NCBI GenBank assembly: GCA_030374765.1
Contig: JARGXX010000075.1
Span: forward strand, 1,302,001-1,366,000
DNA length: 64,000 bases
From: Agarophyton chilense
Lineage: Eukaryota; Rhodophyta; Florideophyceae; Gracilariales; Gracilariaceae
Direction: 5' to 3'
In this document: positions 11,955 to 21,127 of the stretch, in pieces
Layout of the letters: each line of letters opens with the position of its first letter
Numbering within the stretch: the stretch's first letter is position 1
Notes under the pieces: generated by a model
The model's database searches: none
What the model was told of the DNA's origin: nothing
The model's input: the letters and a program-made list of their open reading frames with translations, nothing else
Translations under genes and position numbers: made by a program

Positions 11955-12448
11955 GGCTGCGGCTGCGGCTGCGGCTGCGGCTGCGGCTGCGGCTGCGGCT
12001 GCTGCGGTTGCTGGCGCTGTTGCTGCGGCTGCTGTTGCTGCTGTTGCTGCGGCTGCTGTTGCGGCTGCTGCGACTGTTGTTGCTGCTGCGGCTGTCGTTG
12101 TTGTTGTTGTTGCTGCTGTTGCTGCGGCTGCGGTTGCAGCGGCTGCGGTTGCTGGCGCTGTTGCTGCTGGCGCTGCTGCTGGTGGTGTTGGTGTTGGTGG
12201 TGGTGGGGGTGAAGAATTCGTGGGGCGATTGGGGTGCGCTGCACGAGCAGCGAGGAGTAGACGTCCCAGAAGAGCGAGAACCACTTGCACAGGAAGGGGT
12301 TGGGGGTGTCGAGGAAGGTGAGGGGCATTGGGTGCTCGCGCTTGCGGTGTTGGTCCATCCTCATGCCCTGCACGGCGTTGGAGTAGCCGCGCTTTGCGAG
12401 GAAATCGAGCACGAAGGACGGCAGCGCCTCCTCGGCGGAGGGCGGCAT
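8537..12448 (-). CDS. Large Q-rich LisH/LUFS-like putative transcriptional cofactor (1303 aa)
   Basis: I chose the ATG at 12448 because the frame upstream is low-complexity and starts without ATG. Residues about 8-65 contain a LisH-like helix pair (VLDFLAKRGYSNAVQ) followed by NPFLCKWFSLFWDVYSSLL. That resembles the LUFS module (LEUNIG/Flo8/SSDP), where a FL-x-W-W-x-VFWDIF motif follows LisH. Two very long Gln-rich blocks (roughly residues 85-185 and 515-690), Ala and Asn runs and a basic, Ser-rich second half follow; the C-terminus is acidic. No WD40 repeats follow, so it is closer in layout to Flo8/SEUSS/SSDP-type cofactors than to LEUNIG. A nuclear co-regulator role is inferred. It is a single exon. 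Confidence 0.7.
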
Positions 12449-12508
12449 AGTTGCGGGCGGGTTGGGGAGAGTGGGAAGGAATTTGACGGCAGAGCGAGAA
12501 GGCGGGGA

Positions 12509-12704
12509 GCGGTGGCGGGAGGTGGCGGGAGGTGGCGGGAGGGCGCAAACGGGGTTTCGAGGACAAGCGGGGGCGAGGCGGGGCGAGAGCGGGGCGAGGA
12601 GCGGAGAGGAGAGGAGAGGAGAGGAGAGGGCGTCACACGTTGTGGGGGAGGAGGACGAAGGGCGACGGCGACGGCGAAGGGCGAAAGGCGAAAGGCGAAA
12701 GGCG
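12509..12704. repeat. Purine-rich short repeats in the leader of the LUFS-like gene
   Basis: Tandem ggtggcggga (about 12509-12540), ggagaggaga (about 12603-12630) and ggcgaaa (about 12675-12704) units lie just upstream of the ATG at 12448. They are strongly purine-biased on the plus strand. Confidence 0.6.
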
Positions 12705-12850
12705 AGGTAGACAAGGAGCAGAGAGGGACAGAGGCAGCAAGCAAAGTGGTGATTGAGGCGGCACGGCACACACGGGAACGCGCACACAAAGCGAACGAAA
12801 ACAAGCGCGAAAAGAAAAGAGAGAAAACAAGGAAGAAAAAAGGAAAAAAT

Positions 12851-13474
12851 TCAGGGGCGCTGGATGCGGCGCAAAATCTCGTGTAACACGCGCAGAAACG
12901 AGCGGAACTCGTGCGCAGAGCACTCCTTTCCTGGGGTGCGCGCGCGCGAGTAGAAGGCGACAAACTGCTCACATAGGTCGGGGTGCAGCTCGGGGGCGAC
13001 ATGCGCTCTGATACGACGCAGGTAGTGAGCCACGTCGCAGGCGACGCGTCCGTCTGTGGCGGCGTTTGCAGCGCGTAGAGACGCATGTCGCTGCAATGCG
13101 TGGTGCTCGATGATGCGTACCGAGCTGGCCACGAACGTGTTGAAGTGCACGCCGGCAAAGTCCGAGTGAGGCGCGCCCCAGCCGCAGTGCCGCTTCCACG
13201 CCGGCACCACGCGCGTGGCGCGTTCGCCACGCGCCTCCTGCTCCACCAGCTGCCGCGCGTGGCGCGGTACGTCGCCCAGCGTCAGCAGCTGCGCCGTTAC
13301 CAGCTCGCAGCGCACGGCCTGCAGCGCGCGCCACCGTCGTCGCTTTAACGCGCAGTTCACCACCAGCACGCACACCAGCACCGCCGCCGCCCCCACCATC
13401 GCCGCCCACTGAGCGTCGCTCAGCGCCTCCAACAAGTGCACCTCCGCCATGCTCGCCTCCCTCCGCAAACTCAT
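12851..13474 (-). CDS. Uncharacterised single-pass membrane protein (207 aa)
   Basis: ATG at 13474 (MSLRREASM); a second in-frame ATG at 13450 would give 199 aa. One hydrophobic segment at about residues 22-42 (AMVGAAAVLVCVLVVNCAL) is followed by basic residues (KRRRW), so the remaining 160 residues are probably cytosolic or matrix-side. The C-terminal part is helical with many His/Arg and no motif I recognise. It is divergent from the J-domain gene at 13837; the two share a roughly 360-bp intergenic region that contains a 9-bp minisatellite. The frame extends upstream through that repeat without an ATG start, and I do not regard that part as coding. Confidence 0.6.
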   Translation of the reverse strand: MSLRREASMAEVHLLEALSDAQWAAMVGAAAVLVCVLVVNCALKRRRWRALQAVRCELVTAQLLTLGDVPRHARQLVEQEARGERATRVVPAWKRHCGWGAPHSDFAGVHFNTFVASSVRIIEHHALQRHASLRAANAATDGRVACDVAHYLRRIRAHVAPELHPDLCEQFVAFYSRARTPGKECSAHEFRSFLRVLHEILRRIQRP

Positions 13475-13493
13475 CTCCCCACTCGTTACTGCT

Positions 13494-13656
13494 GTCGATT
13501 CCGTCGATGCTGTCGATGCCGTCGATTCCGTCGATGCTGTCGATGCCGTCGATGCCGTCGATGCTGTCGATGCCGTCGGTGCCGTCCGATGCCGTCGGTG
13601 CCGTCGATGCCGTCGGTGCCGTCGATGCCGTCGATGCCGTCGATGCCGTCGATGCG
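13494..13656. repeat. 9-bp minisatellite, 18 units
   Basis: Units of GTCGATGCC with variants (GTCGATTCC, GTCGATGCT, GTCGGTGCC) are repeated 18 times; one unit has 10 nt. It fills the divergent promoter between the genes starting at 13474 and 13837. Because 9 is a multiple of 3, all frames stay open and produce spurious VDA/STA/MPS repeat ORFs. Confidence 0.9.
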
Positions 13657-13836
13657 TCTCTGCAGCGAACGCTCGCCCCGCAGCGCGCCGCGCCATCCTT
13701 CCATTTGCTATTGCCCGTCAACTGCCACCACGCCTGCCACGCGGTCACGTACACACGTGCCCACGTTCCCACGTCGACCCGCTGTACGCGTGTCGTCTCA
13801 GCTCGCGCCACCCTAGCCGCAGCCAAGCCCAAGCGT

Positions 13837-14934
13837 ATGTCTCTCTCAGAGACATGGCGCCTGGAGGAAGAAACACAAAAAGTCTCTCTGCCTCCTTCCG
13901 CAGCCGTCGTGTCGCCCGGTGCGTCTCTACCCGCCGCCGCCGCGTGCGAAATGCTGCTGCCCGACGAAGACGCCGACGAAGTCGCCGTCGAGCCGCCGCC
14001 GCCGCCGCCGTCCCCGCCGCAGCCCGACTCGGCGCTCGTGCTCAAGCTCGGCACGCTGGTCGTCATCGGCGCCATGGCCGCCAACGTCGTCGCCTTCCGC
14101 TACAGCCGCTGGGCTGTCGGAAAGGACCTGCACCGCGCCTGGGAGCGTCACCAGCGCCAACGCCCAAACCCGTCCCAACCGCAAAACCCCTTTATGCGCC
14201 GCATGCGCCACGCCCCCTTCTCCACCCCCGAGCGCAACCAACAACAGCAAGCCTACACTGCGCGCGCCGCCGCCGCCGCCGCCGCCGCTGCCCACGCCGC
14301 TGCGCAGCGACAGCGCGCAGAGCGCGCAGAGCGTGCCGCCCGCGATCGCGCGCAGCGCGAAGACGTGCGCGCTGGCTACGCGCAATGGGAAGCCCGTTTT
14401 GGTCGGGGCGAACGCGTGCACATGCACTTTGATGCAAAGCTCGTTGACGACATGTTACATCAGTTGCGTCAAGCCTCCAGTCGCATGAGCTTTGGCGTCG
14501 GAAGCGGTCCCTTTTCCATGGACAACCGCCTCATGGAGCAGTTGTTAAAGGCGGCCCGACAAGCACAACAAGCACAACAGGCACAACAGGCACAACAGGC
14601 ACAACAGGCGCAGCAACGACAGCGCGCTGGCGACCGCTCCGAGCAAGACTTTGATGCCTTTCGCTTCTGGGAGGCGATGAATGGCGCGCAGTGGCGCCAC
14701 TTTGCCAGAGACGGCCACAACAGTGGCGGCGTGCATCGCCGCGTGGGAATGGCACGCCACTACCAGGCGCTGGGTCTGCAGCAAGGAGCTTCAGAACAAG
14801 ACGTGAAAACCGCGTACCGACAAGAGGTCATGAAATGGCATCCCGATCGATACCGCGGCAATGACAAGGCACATGCCGCAAGTCGATTCCGTCAAGTCAC
14901 CGACGCGTACACAGCGTTGACCAAAAAAGAATAA
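13837..14934 (+). CDS. Membrane-anchored protein with C-terminal J domain (365 aa)
   Basis: The start is the ATG at 13837 after the minisatellite. An N-terminal acidic/proline segment is followed by one transmembrane helix (about residues 68-88, LGTLVVIGAMAANVVAF). A long Ala/Arg/Gln-rich charged region, probably coiled coil, then leads to a J domain at about residues 306-362. The J domain has the HPD tripeptide (KWHPDRYRG) and the ARF-like helix IV (ASRFRQVTDAY). J proteins stimulate Hsp70 ATPase; here the J domain would be tethered to a membrane by the N-terminal helix. Mitochondrial inner membrane or ER are both possible. The gene ends 27 bp from the convergent gene at 14962. Confidence 0.85.
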   Translation: MSLSETWRLEEETQKVSLPPSAAVVSPGASLPAAAACEMLLPDEDADEVAVEPPPPPPSPPQPDSALVLKLGTLVVIGAMAANVVAFRYSRWAVGKDLHRAWERHQRQRPNPSQPQNPFMRRMRHAPFSTPERNQQQQAYTARAAAAAAAAAHAAAQRQRAERAERAARDRAQREDVRAGYAQWEARFGRGERVHMHFDAKLVDDMLHQLRQASSRMSFGVGSGPFSMDNRLMEQLLKAARQAQQAQQAQQAQQAQQAQQRQRAGDRSEQDFDAFRFWEAMNGAQWRHFARDGHNSGGVHRRVGMARHYQALGLQQGASEQDVKTAYRQEVMKWHPDRYRGNDKAHAASRFRQVTDAYTALTKKE

Positions 14935-14961
14935 CTTTACACAAGCTAAGCAACAGCACAT

Positions 14962-15738
14962 TTACTCGCCAACGCTAAATTGCGCGGGTGCCGCCCGATA
15001 CGTGGACGTATCGGAATGGGTGGGCGGCATGGCATTGAATCCGGCCGCTCGGCGCCGACGGATACCGTAATAGATGAGCAGAGCAGGCGCCAACACCGCC
15101 ACGGCCACGGCCACCAGCGCCACCACCGAAATTCCCGTGGATGCCGTGGACGCTAGCCCGGTGGCGCCCGACGAGCGCGAGTCAACAGCCTTGCCCTGAT
15201 CGAGCGGCTGTGTGTCGTCGGGCGCAAACAGCAGCTCAGGGTCGAACTGATCGAGCTGGTCGCCGTCAGCAAGGCCTGCGAGCTCGTCGCGCGGCGGCAA
15301 CGTTGGCAGTGCCAACGGCGTTTGCTCCGGCACACTCTCCTGCGCATCCTGCGCGGCCACAGACGTCTCCGTAGGCTGCTCGGTCTCGGTTGGCGCGGCA
15401 GATGGCTCGGGAGTGAACGCGACAGGCTGAGCAGTGGGCGACGGTAACGGCGACAAGGAGGCAGAGGGCGTAGCGAAAAGTGATTCGTCCTCGGGTTCCG
15501 AGTCGAAAGGAGCCTCAACTGCATCGGCGACCGACGCCGAAATGGACGCAGACGGTGAGGCAGAGGCAAGCGGCGTGGACTCGGACGGCGTGAAGAAGTC
15601 AAAGATTCCGCGTGATAGAGGGGAACGCAGCGTGGGCACGGCGCGCGTACCGGCTGTCAGCGATAGTAGAAGCAACAGCAGTAACGGCAACGACTTCGAC
15701 CGCGCGGGGGCGGCGGTGCGGAAGGTGCGGCGTGTCAT
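14962..15738 (-). CDS. Putative type I membrane protein with Ser/Thr/Pro-rich ectodomain (258 aa)
   Basis: ATG at 15738 precedes a clear signal peptide (basic start, then a run of leucines, cleavage expected after AGTRA around residue 33). The next ~165 residues are rich in Ser, Pro, Thr, Ala and acidic residues with no Cys-rich fold, typical of an O-glycosylated stalk. A transmembrane helix (SVVALVAVAVAVLAPALLIYY, about residues 202-226) is followed by a stop-transfer RRRR and a 30-residue cytosolic tail. No family was recognised. The frame extends upstream without an ATG. The gene is convergent with the J-domain gene. Confidence 0.65.
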   Translation of the reverse strand: MTRRTFRTAAPARSKSLPLLLLLLLSLTAGTRAVPTLRSPLSRGIFDFFTPSESTPLASASPSASISASVADAVEAPFDSEPEDESLFATPSASLSPLPSPTAQPVAFTPEPSAAPTETEQPTETSVAAQDAQESVPEQTPLALPTLPPRDELAGLADGDQLDQFDPELLFAPDDTQPLDQGKAVDSRSSGATGLASTASTGISVVALVAVAVAVLAPALLIYYGIRRRRAAGFNAMPPTHSDTSTYRAAPAQFSVGE

Positions 15739-16082
15739 GAGGGTGACGGCGGGGCGCAGGCTTGATGGTGGTGGGCGAGGCGGCGGCGCGGCGGTGAAGG
15801 CGACGGGCGTGCGCGCGATGACGACGCGCGCAGGCGCACAGACGGCATCGCACTCCTCGGTGCGACTTGTTACATAACTGCGAGGCAGCGCGAGGTGTGC
15901 TGACACCGCCCTAGCGCCCCACTCCGTTCTCTCTGCCTGCTGTTCTCACTGTCCTTCTGTCCTCGTTGCACACGCGCCCACGTGTACTCCAAAATGACAG
16001 GGAAATGCGGGAAATGTGCCATTTTTCCGATTTCAGAAATATGTATGGAGACAAGCATTGCAAACGCATGATTTGTTGTATT
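15739..16082. other. Intergenic, no gene recognised
   Basis: This stretch lies between the membrane-protein gene and the left end of the piggyBac-like element. Composition drops from GC-rich to AT-rich near 15985. Confidence 0.5.
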
Positions 16083-16290
16083 CTAGTGTCTATACGACCA
16101 CTGGCCTCATACGAGGCCAAAATTACAACATCGATAATTTTTGGAAACTTTGTCAATTTCCATATATCTTTGTGCCTAGACGTTGTCAACATTCTCTTCT
16201 TCTCTGGCGTCAACCTCAAAGATCACGAACAATTGTCCACAATCTGTAAAAAACACCATCTTAACTTCATTCTTTCATAATTTATCAAAT

Positions 16291-18199
16291 ATGTCATCAT
16301 CTATGGATATCCGTCGTGTAGTGGGAAACAGAGTACACACCCGCAAACGTCTCACCACATCAGAGAGCGAATATAAACGATTCTTTTGTACGCAATGAAA
16401 GACAAAACTAAACAGCGGAAGTACTACAAAAGTAGACGTTGTTGTCAAAAACAATCAAATACACAATTTTTTCACGATAAACGTCGAGCTGCTTGGTCGT
16501 GAGAAAGTATGCACTCTCAAAATTTGCAATATGAAATCCGGGAATCATGTCACGGTTCAGGAAACTGCTCATGAAGCCATAAAATTCAACGTAGAGATAA
16601 CTGGTACTGCTATTACTAGTGTAGTTTCGAACAAAGAAGAGCAGCATACTGTCACTAATGGCTATCACAGTCACAAAATGAATCCGTTGAGCCCTCTTAC
16701 TGTGACAAACAGTGACACGCAAGATAGCTTTGTGGAAGATCATTCGACGAAATAGATAACGGAAAATGTATCCTTGAATATGAATGGTCCTGTGCAAATT
16801 AATCGATGGAAAGTCAAGGGACCTGTTGAAGGTTTTATCTCCGCCATTCGTGTGTCGTAAAGTGGCGGAAGGGCTGACCTTTGATGTTGTCGATATACTA
16901 CACTGGCTTTGTAGGTGATGGATACGAGGGATCATCGGTCATACAGCTCTAGGCGAGCTATTATCTAGGTGCTGTCAGCCACATGTAGTGTTGACATGTA
17001 CTTTCTGGTTGATTAATTGTTAGCAATTGTAATTGTAATTATATTTATTTTAGTACAGTAGTGGAGTGGCCACCTGGCACTGTAGCTAGTGCTGGCCAGA
17101 TCTCTGACACTAGGTCAGAGACCGTGCCTTGCTGGTACCTCCCGGGTGACCTGGAGAGTGCAGGCCACTGCATATAGGGAACTGCACCTCCCCCATCCTA
17201 ATCTGATAAAGACAGGCATCACTTGGGTCACGACTATACCTTTTGGTTCATTGTTTCTCAACTACCACACAGGCTTTCCCGCGCGTCGACGCCTACCATC
17301 GTTCACCTACACGGTATAGGCTAGTCGCCCCGCCGCTTGCCCCTGCGGGTTTTCACTGTGCCCTGTTACCATCGAGGTTTACTACGTCTACCTTCTAAGG
17401 TTGAGCGTCAACACGCTCCCTACGGTTGAGCGTCACCACGCTCTCTAGCAAAACGGTGGCATACCCTAGAGGTGATCGTACGACATCGTGCACCTTCGGG
17501 ACTCTCTCCGTACGATTTCTTCATGTGGATGTTTCCTGTAGCTCATTTTGAAAATATAGTTCGATCAATCAAATCTCGGCTGGAAGGAAAAGGCTTAAAG
17601 CAGAATACAGAAGGTGAAATTCTGAGGTTTTTCGGTTTGATGGTGATAATGACACGCTTTAGATTTCAAATAGAAGATCACTTTGGTCTAAAGATACGTT
17701 TTCTATTTGTATATTGAATCTCTGCAGCTCGAAAAGATCATGCCACGAAATCGGTTCGAACATATACGGCAATTTATCGTTTTCAATGGCTCTGAAAACG
17801 ATCAAAAATCAGAAGAATGCAGGTTGTCATGCGTTTCTGAGTTTGTGAAAGCTATAAATGACCATCGGAAAGCGTTCGTAACTCCGTCACACACTTTGTG
17901 CGTGAACGAAAGTATGTATCGTTGGTATAGACTTGGAGGAAACTGGATTGAAACTGGACATCGAAACTACACTGCTCTTGATAGGAAACCTAAAAATGGC
18001 TGTGAATTAAAGACAGTGTGTTGTGGAAGGAGTGGAATTATTCTCAAAATAGAAATCACGATGGGAGCTACGCAACTAGATGTAAAACCTTTTGAATCAG
18101 AACATGCACATGGAACAGCTGTTTTAATTAGACTTGTTGACAACTGGTTCACAACTGATCGAATCGTTTGTGCCGATTCATATTTGGCATCTGTTGAAG
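16291..18199 (+). pseudogene. piggyBac-like transposase copy A, N-terminal and catalytic part
   Basis: It starts at ATG 16291 (MSSSMDIRRVVGNR). A private TGA at 16396 and a TAG at about 16753-16755 (the latter also in copy B) interrupt the N-terminal part, and a solo LTR splits it. The DDE fold resumes at about 17485 (SPYDFFMWMFPVAHFENIV), then a frameshift near 17712 that is also in copy B, then 17740-18199. The first catalytic position is Asn (VNESM) where the family has Asp; the second Asp is present (ADSYLAS). The frame is cut by the gypsy LTR at 18200 and resumes at 30904. Confidence 0.8.
16853..17485. repeat. Solo LTR of another retrotransposon (633 bp)
   Basis: The ends are TGTCGTA...TACGACA, flanked by a perfect 5-bp duplication TCGTG (16848-16852 and 17486-17490). 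Copy B of the host transposon is uninterrupted at the corresponding point, proving an insertion. A hairpin (TCTCTGAC/GTCAGAGA) lies near 17100. No internal element of this family was found in the window. Confidence 0.85.
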
Positions 18200-19122
18200 T
18201 GTGGAGCAAAACCCGGCGACGGGAAGTGCTCTCAAGGTGTTCGAAGCCTTGCTCCCTTGGGGAGGCAGACTCAGAGACAGAGCCCTCCGTTCCACCCGTA
18301 GTGTGGGGTGTAACTCCCACGGGGGATTCCGGCAGTACCGACGGAGGTGAGGGGTAGAAACCGTTGGGTCGGGAATGGGTATGGGTATCCCAAAGAATGG
18401 GGGAAAATCCGGCGAAGAGGAAAAACGGGGCGAGGGTGGGGCACTGACAGGCACCGGACCCGAGAACCAGAAAAGGGGCGAAACAACAAAAGAAACCCAA
18501 TACAGGGGCGAAAACCTGTCCTCTAAAGGAAACACAAAAAGCACGCAACAAGTAAGCCGAACCCCCACGGGGTATCGTGCATGCAGGTCGTCTGAGCGGT
18601 CCCAAGGGGGTGGTTGCACGGAACCCAAACGTGGGCACTCTCCAAGTGGAGTCGTGTCCCTACGCAGGCGTTGCTAACCAGAGCCCGTTCCGGGTTTTAA
18701 GGCCGAAACGATGGCGACGAAGAACCTCTAAAGGTATCGAAGACCAACCTTCGTTCCCATTTACTCTAAGCTTCGGACGGTGAGATCTCGTCTCCCTAAG
18801 TAGGGCCCGCTAACTAAACTCTACTAATTACAGTAGTGCACACCTGCTCAGGGCCATACACGTGGAGATCCCACTGTCAGGGCCCAAAAGTCCAACGTTC
18901 TAACAAATATCCGAAAATCAGTGCCGAAATTAAGCCACGTGTATCACGGGGCCAATCCAACCATGAACCATCCGAATCTTCTCTTCATAGGCGAATTCTA
19001 ACCAGAAAACCGTGCCACCTCAGCACACCTTAGAGGGGATCATAGTCATAACCCTCGGAGGGTTCAACCCTCATTCTATGAGTTGCATCTTCAAGTATCC
19101 CCTAACTGGGCGTTGCTCTACA
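18200..19122 (-). repeat. 3' LTR of gypsy copy 2 (923 bp)
   Basis: It runs TGTAGAGC...GCTCCACA in element orientation and is directly preceded by the polypurine tract. It matches the other LTRs of the family. Confidence 0.92.
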
Positions 19123-19135
19123 TCTCCCCCTCCTT
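19123..19135 (-). other. Polypurine tract of gypsy copy 2
   Basis: The element strand reads AAGGAGGGGGAGA immediately before the 3' LTR, the standard position for plus-strand priming. Confidence 0.8.
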
Positions 19136-19203
19136 AAGACGAGGAAGAACATTCCGAGCCGCGGTTTTCTCGCTTTCCGGTCACTTTATATACTTCTTTC
19201 CGA

Positions 19204-21060
19204 ATGGGGTCCTTCACCACTTCTGAGAATTGCCACAAAACCGGCACATCGGTACAACTTTCTTCTACTCCTCCGACTTTCGGCGATAAGCAACTTCTCG
19301 CAACAGCAGTCTCAACCAGCCCTCTCAAGGGAATGAACCCATACGTCATCAACCCAATCTCGGGGCCGTCGGCCTCCGCGCCGGCGGACAACGAAGCTCC
19401 CCAGCAGGGTGGATATTTCTCCGGTCTTGAGGCGGCTCCGTCAGGTACCGAACCTTCCGCCTCGGCGAGCAACCGACATCCTCAGGAGGATTTGGACATT
19501 AACGCGGTGGCGTGGAACTCCGCTCATGCGATGCCCTTGGTGGCAAACTCCAGAGGTTGGATCTCAAACGAATCCTTTCGAAGGTGGAGTCCCCTTACCG
19601 ATCCGGTGATATATTCCCGCGCTCCGTGGTTCCATCCGACAGCGGTTTGCGACGATGAGCTCATCGACTCCTACGTGGAGGACGGCTTATTGCCGGGTGG
19701 CCTACCTGTCGAGGTTGTACGTTCTCCCGATTGGAGGGCGCGGGTAGCCATAGAGCCTCAGTATCTATACCGCGGTCGCGGGGAGTCCCTGGACAAGGCG
19801 CGCGCAGCGATGGCGGCTCTGGCCTACCAGCGATTGGAGAGGTCACGCTTTGACCATCTGGTTCCCCCGGAGTACGGGTTCGATGTCGCCTATTACCGCA
19901 CGTACGGTGAGGTCTCCTACGGGGATAACCTGGCAGCCTTTCCCGAAGCCGAGTTCCGCGGACCGGGTTTTCCTCTCCGAGAAGATATGCTCCAATGGAG
20001 TCGTCCCATCCTTCGGGCTGAATTCAGGTACCTTCAACGGCAGTTTACCCAGTATGGGTTCGATCGACGCGTGCGCTTCGAGCGCCGCTCGCGCTCCCGT
20101 TTCGGGTTCCTTGTCCCGTATCCTCACGTGGAACTGGAGCGTATCCGTAACACGGCGAAGGTTGGGCGGTTCGTGCCCCTTCCAGCTTGGTGGAGTAAGG
20201 TCGAGGTCCCCCAAGGGTGCTTTGCTGAACTGCCCCCGTGCATCTACTATATCGGTTCTCGTTTGATGCACGACCCGAGCTCGGGATACTGGGCCTTCGT
20301 TGCAGCAGAGTGGGCAGCCCGCGTAGCGGCGCACCTCCTCTGGGATGCTCATGACCATTTCCGTATCTGGTATATTCCTCCAATGCTACGGACCATCATG
20401 CGTCAGATCGACCTTGTCCCAGCGTTGGGTTCGGTCAGCAACGTGCAGGACCTGTATCCAATCTTGGACGTGATCGACAACACCCAATGGGATCGAGTTC
20501 CAGTGGAAAATCAGCCCGCAGGGGAAGGATCCGCGCGAGACAAGTCTCCTGGCCGGTACGATCCGGGCTCCAGTAACTGGGTCTATTACAATCCCTTCGA
20601 AGGGGTTCGCATCAGCGCGGCGCAAGCACGGGCGCTGATGGACTCGCCTCGACCGATGCCGGTGGGACACCCGACGGGGTTCATTTATACCGACGATTAC
20701 GAGTACGAGCCTCCAGTAGACCTGGACAATCCAGCGTTGGATAACGACACGCCAGCTCCTAGTGGAGTACTCCCTGTGGAGCCATATGCACCCTTCCAAC
20801 CAGTGGGAACGACCTCAGCTGCGGCGGCGAATGCATCCGGTGGCGGTTTATCTGCTCCCCCCGGGTGGGGTGTGAACACCCTTGCGCAGGCGCCGGTTGC
20901 CACTCCGCAAGCGGATAGTGTGCGACAAGGCCTCGTGAACGCGGGCATTCCGATTCCCCCGGGTATGACGGATGTGAGCCAGATGTTGGCTTTCGCCTCG
21001 GCGTACCATCAGGGTCAGAATCCCAACGGTGGGACGGGTCCTTCCTCGGGCTTTCCGTAG
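19204..21060 (+). CDS. Antisense ORF of the gypsy element, 618 aa, unknown function
   Basis: The frame runs opposite to gag-pol, from an ATG 82 bp inside the 3' LTR to a TAG at 21060. The N-terminal ~90 residues are Ser/Ala/Pro-rich. Residues about 95-440 are rich in Trp, Tyr, Phe and Arg and look like a folded domain (for example AAYYRTYG-like and WYIPPMLRTIMRQIDL stretches). The last ~150 are Pro/Gly/Asn-rich and probably disordered. There is no signal peptide, transmembrane helix, zinc knuckle or nuclease motif, so it is not env-like. A promoter in the adjacent LTR reading outward, or an internal one, would be needed. Antisense ORFs in this position are known in some plant gypsy elements; I see no recognisable similarity. 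It is free of stops in a copy whose sense genes are broken. Confidence 0.6.
   Translation: MGSFTTSENCHKTGTSVQLSSTPPTFGDKQLLATAVSTSPLKGMNPYVINPISGPSASAPADNEAPQQGGYFSGLEAAPSGTEPSASASNRHPQEDLDINAVAWNSAHAMPLVANSRGWISNESFRRWSPLTDPVIYSRAPWFHPTAVCDDELIDSYVEDGLLPGGLPVEVVRSPDWRARVAIEPQYLYRGRGESLDKARAAMAALAYQRLERSRFDHLVPPEYGFDVAYYRTYGEVSYGDNLAAFPEAEFRGPGFPLREDMLQWSRPILRAEFRYLQRQFTQYGFDRRVRFERRSRSRFGFLVPYPHVELERIRNTAKVGRFVPLPAWWSKVEVPQGCFAELPPCIYYIGSRLMHDPSSGYWAFVAAEWAARVAAHLLWDAHDHFRIWYIPPMLRTIMRQIDLVPALGSVSNVQDLYPILDVIDNTQWDRVPVENQPAGEGSARDKSPGRYDPGSSNWVYYNPFEGVRISAAQARALMDSPRPMPVGHPTGFIYTDDYEYEPPVDLDNPALDNDTPAPSGVLPVEPYAPFQPVGTTSAAAANASGGGLSAPPGWGVNTLAQAPVATPQADSVRQGLVNAGIPIPPGMTDVSQMLAFASAYHQGQNPNGGTGPSSGFP
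20892..20916. repeat. 25-bp sequence repeated at 22121-22145
   Basis: An identical 25-bp block (beginning gccggttgccactccg) occurs in the 3' part of the antisense ORF and again between the integrase frame and the chromodomain ORF. It suggests part of one region was copied from the other. Confidence 0.8.
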
Positions 21061-21127
21061 TTCCGCCTTCGGGCAATTGTAGAGTCCATAGCTTGGCGAC
21101 AATAGTAAACTTCTGATATTTGCATAA

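Noticed and set aside
11642..12886. Long plus-strand frame full of Leu runs
   Set aside because: Antisense shadow of the CAG/CAA repeats in the LUFS-like gene.
13494..13656. CRISPR-like repeats
   Set aside because: Units are contiguous with no spacers; simple tandem repeat in a eukaryotic genome.
12969..14084. 371-codon minus-strand frame
   Set aside because: Runs through the 9-bp minisatellite and antisense to the J-domain gene; composition artefact.
13449..14432. Plus-strand VDAVDA-repeat frame
   Set aside because: Produced by the minisatellite, frame differs from the J-domain protein.
19204..21060. Antisense ORF as an env gene
   Set aside because: Opposite strand to pol and no signal peptide, transmembrane helix or cysteine pattern.
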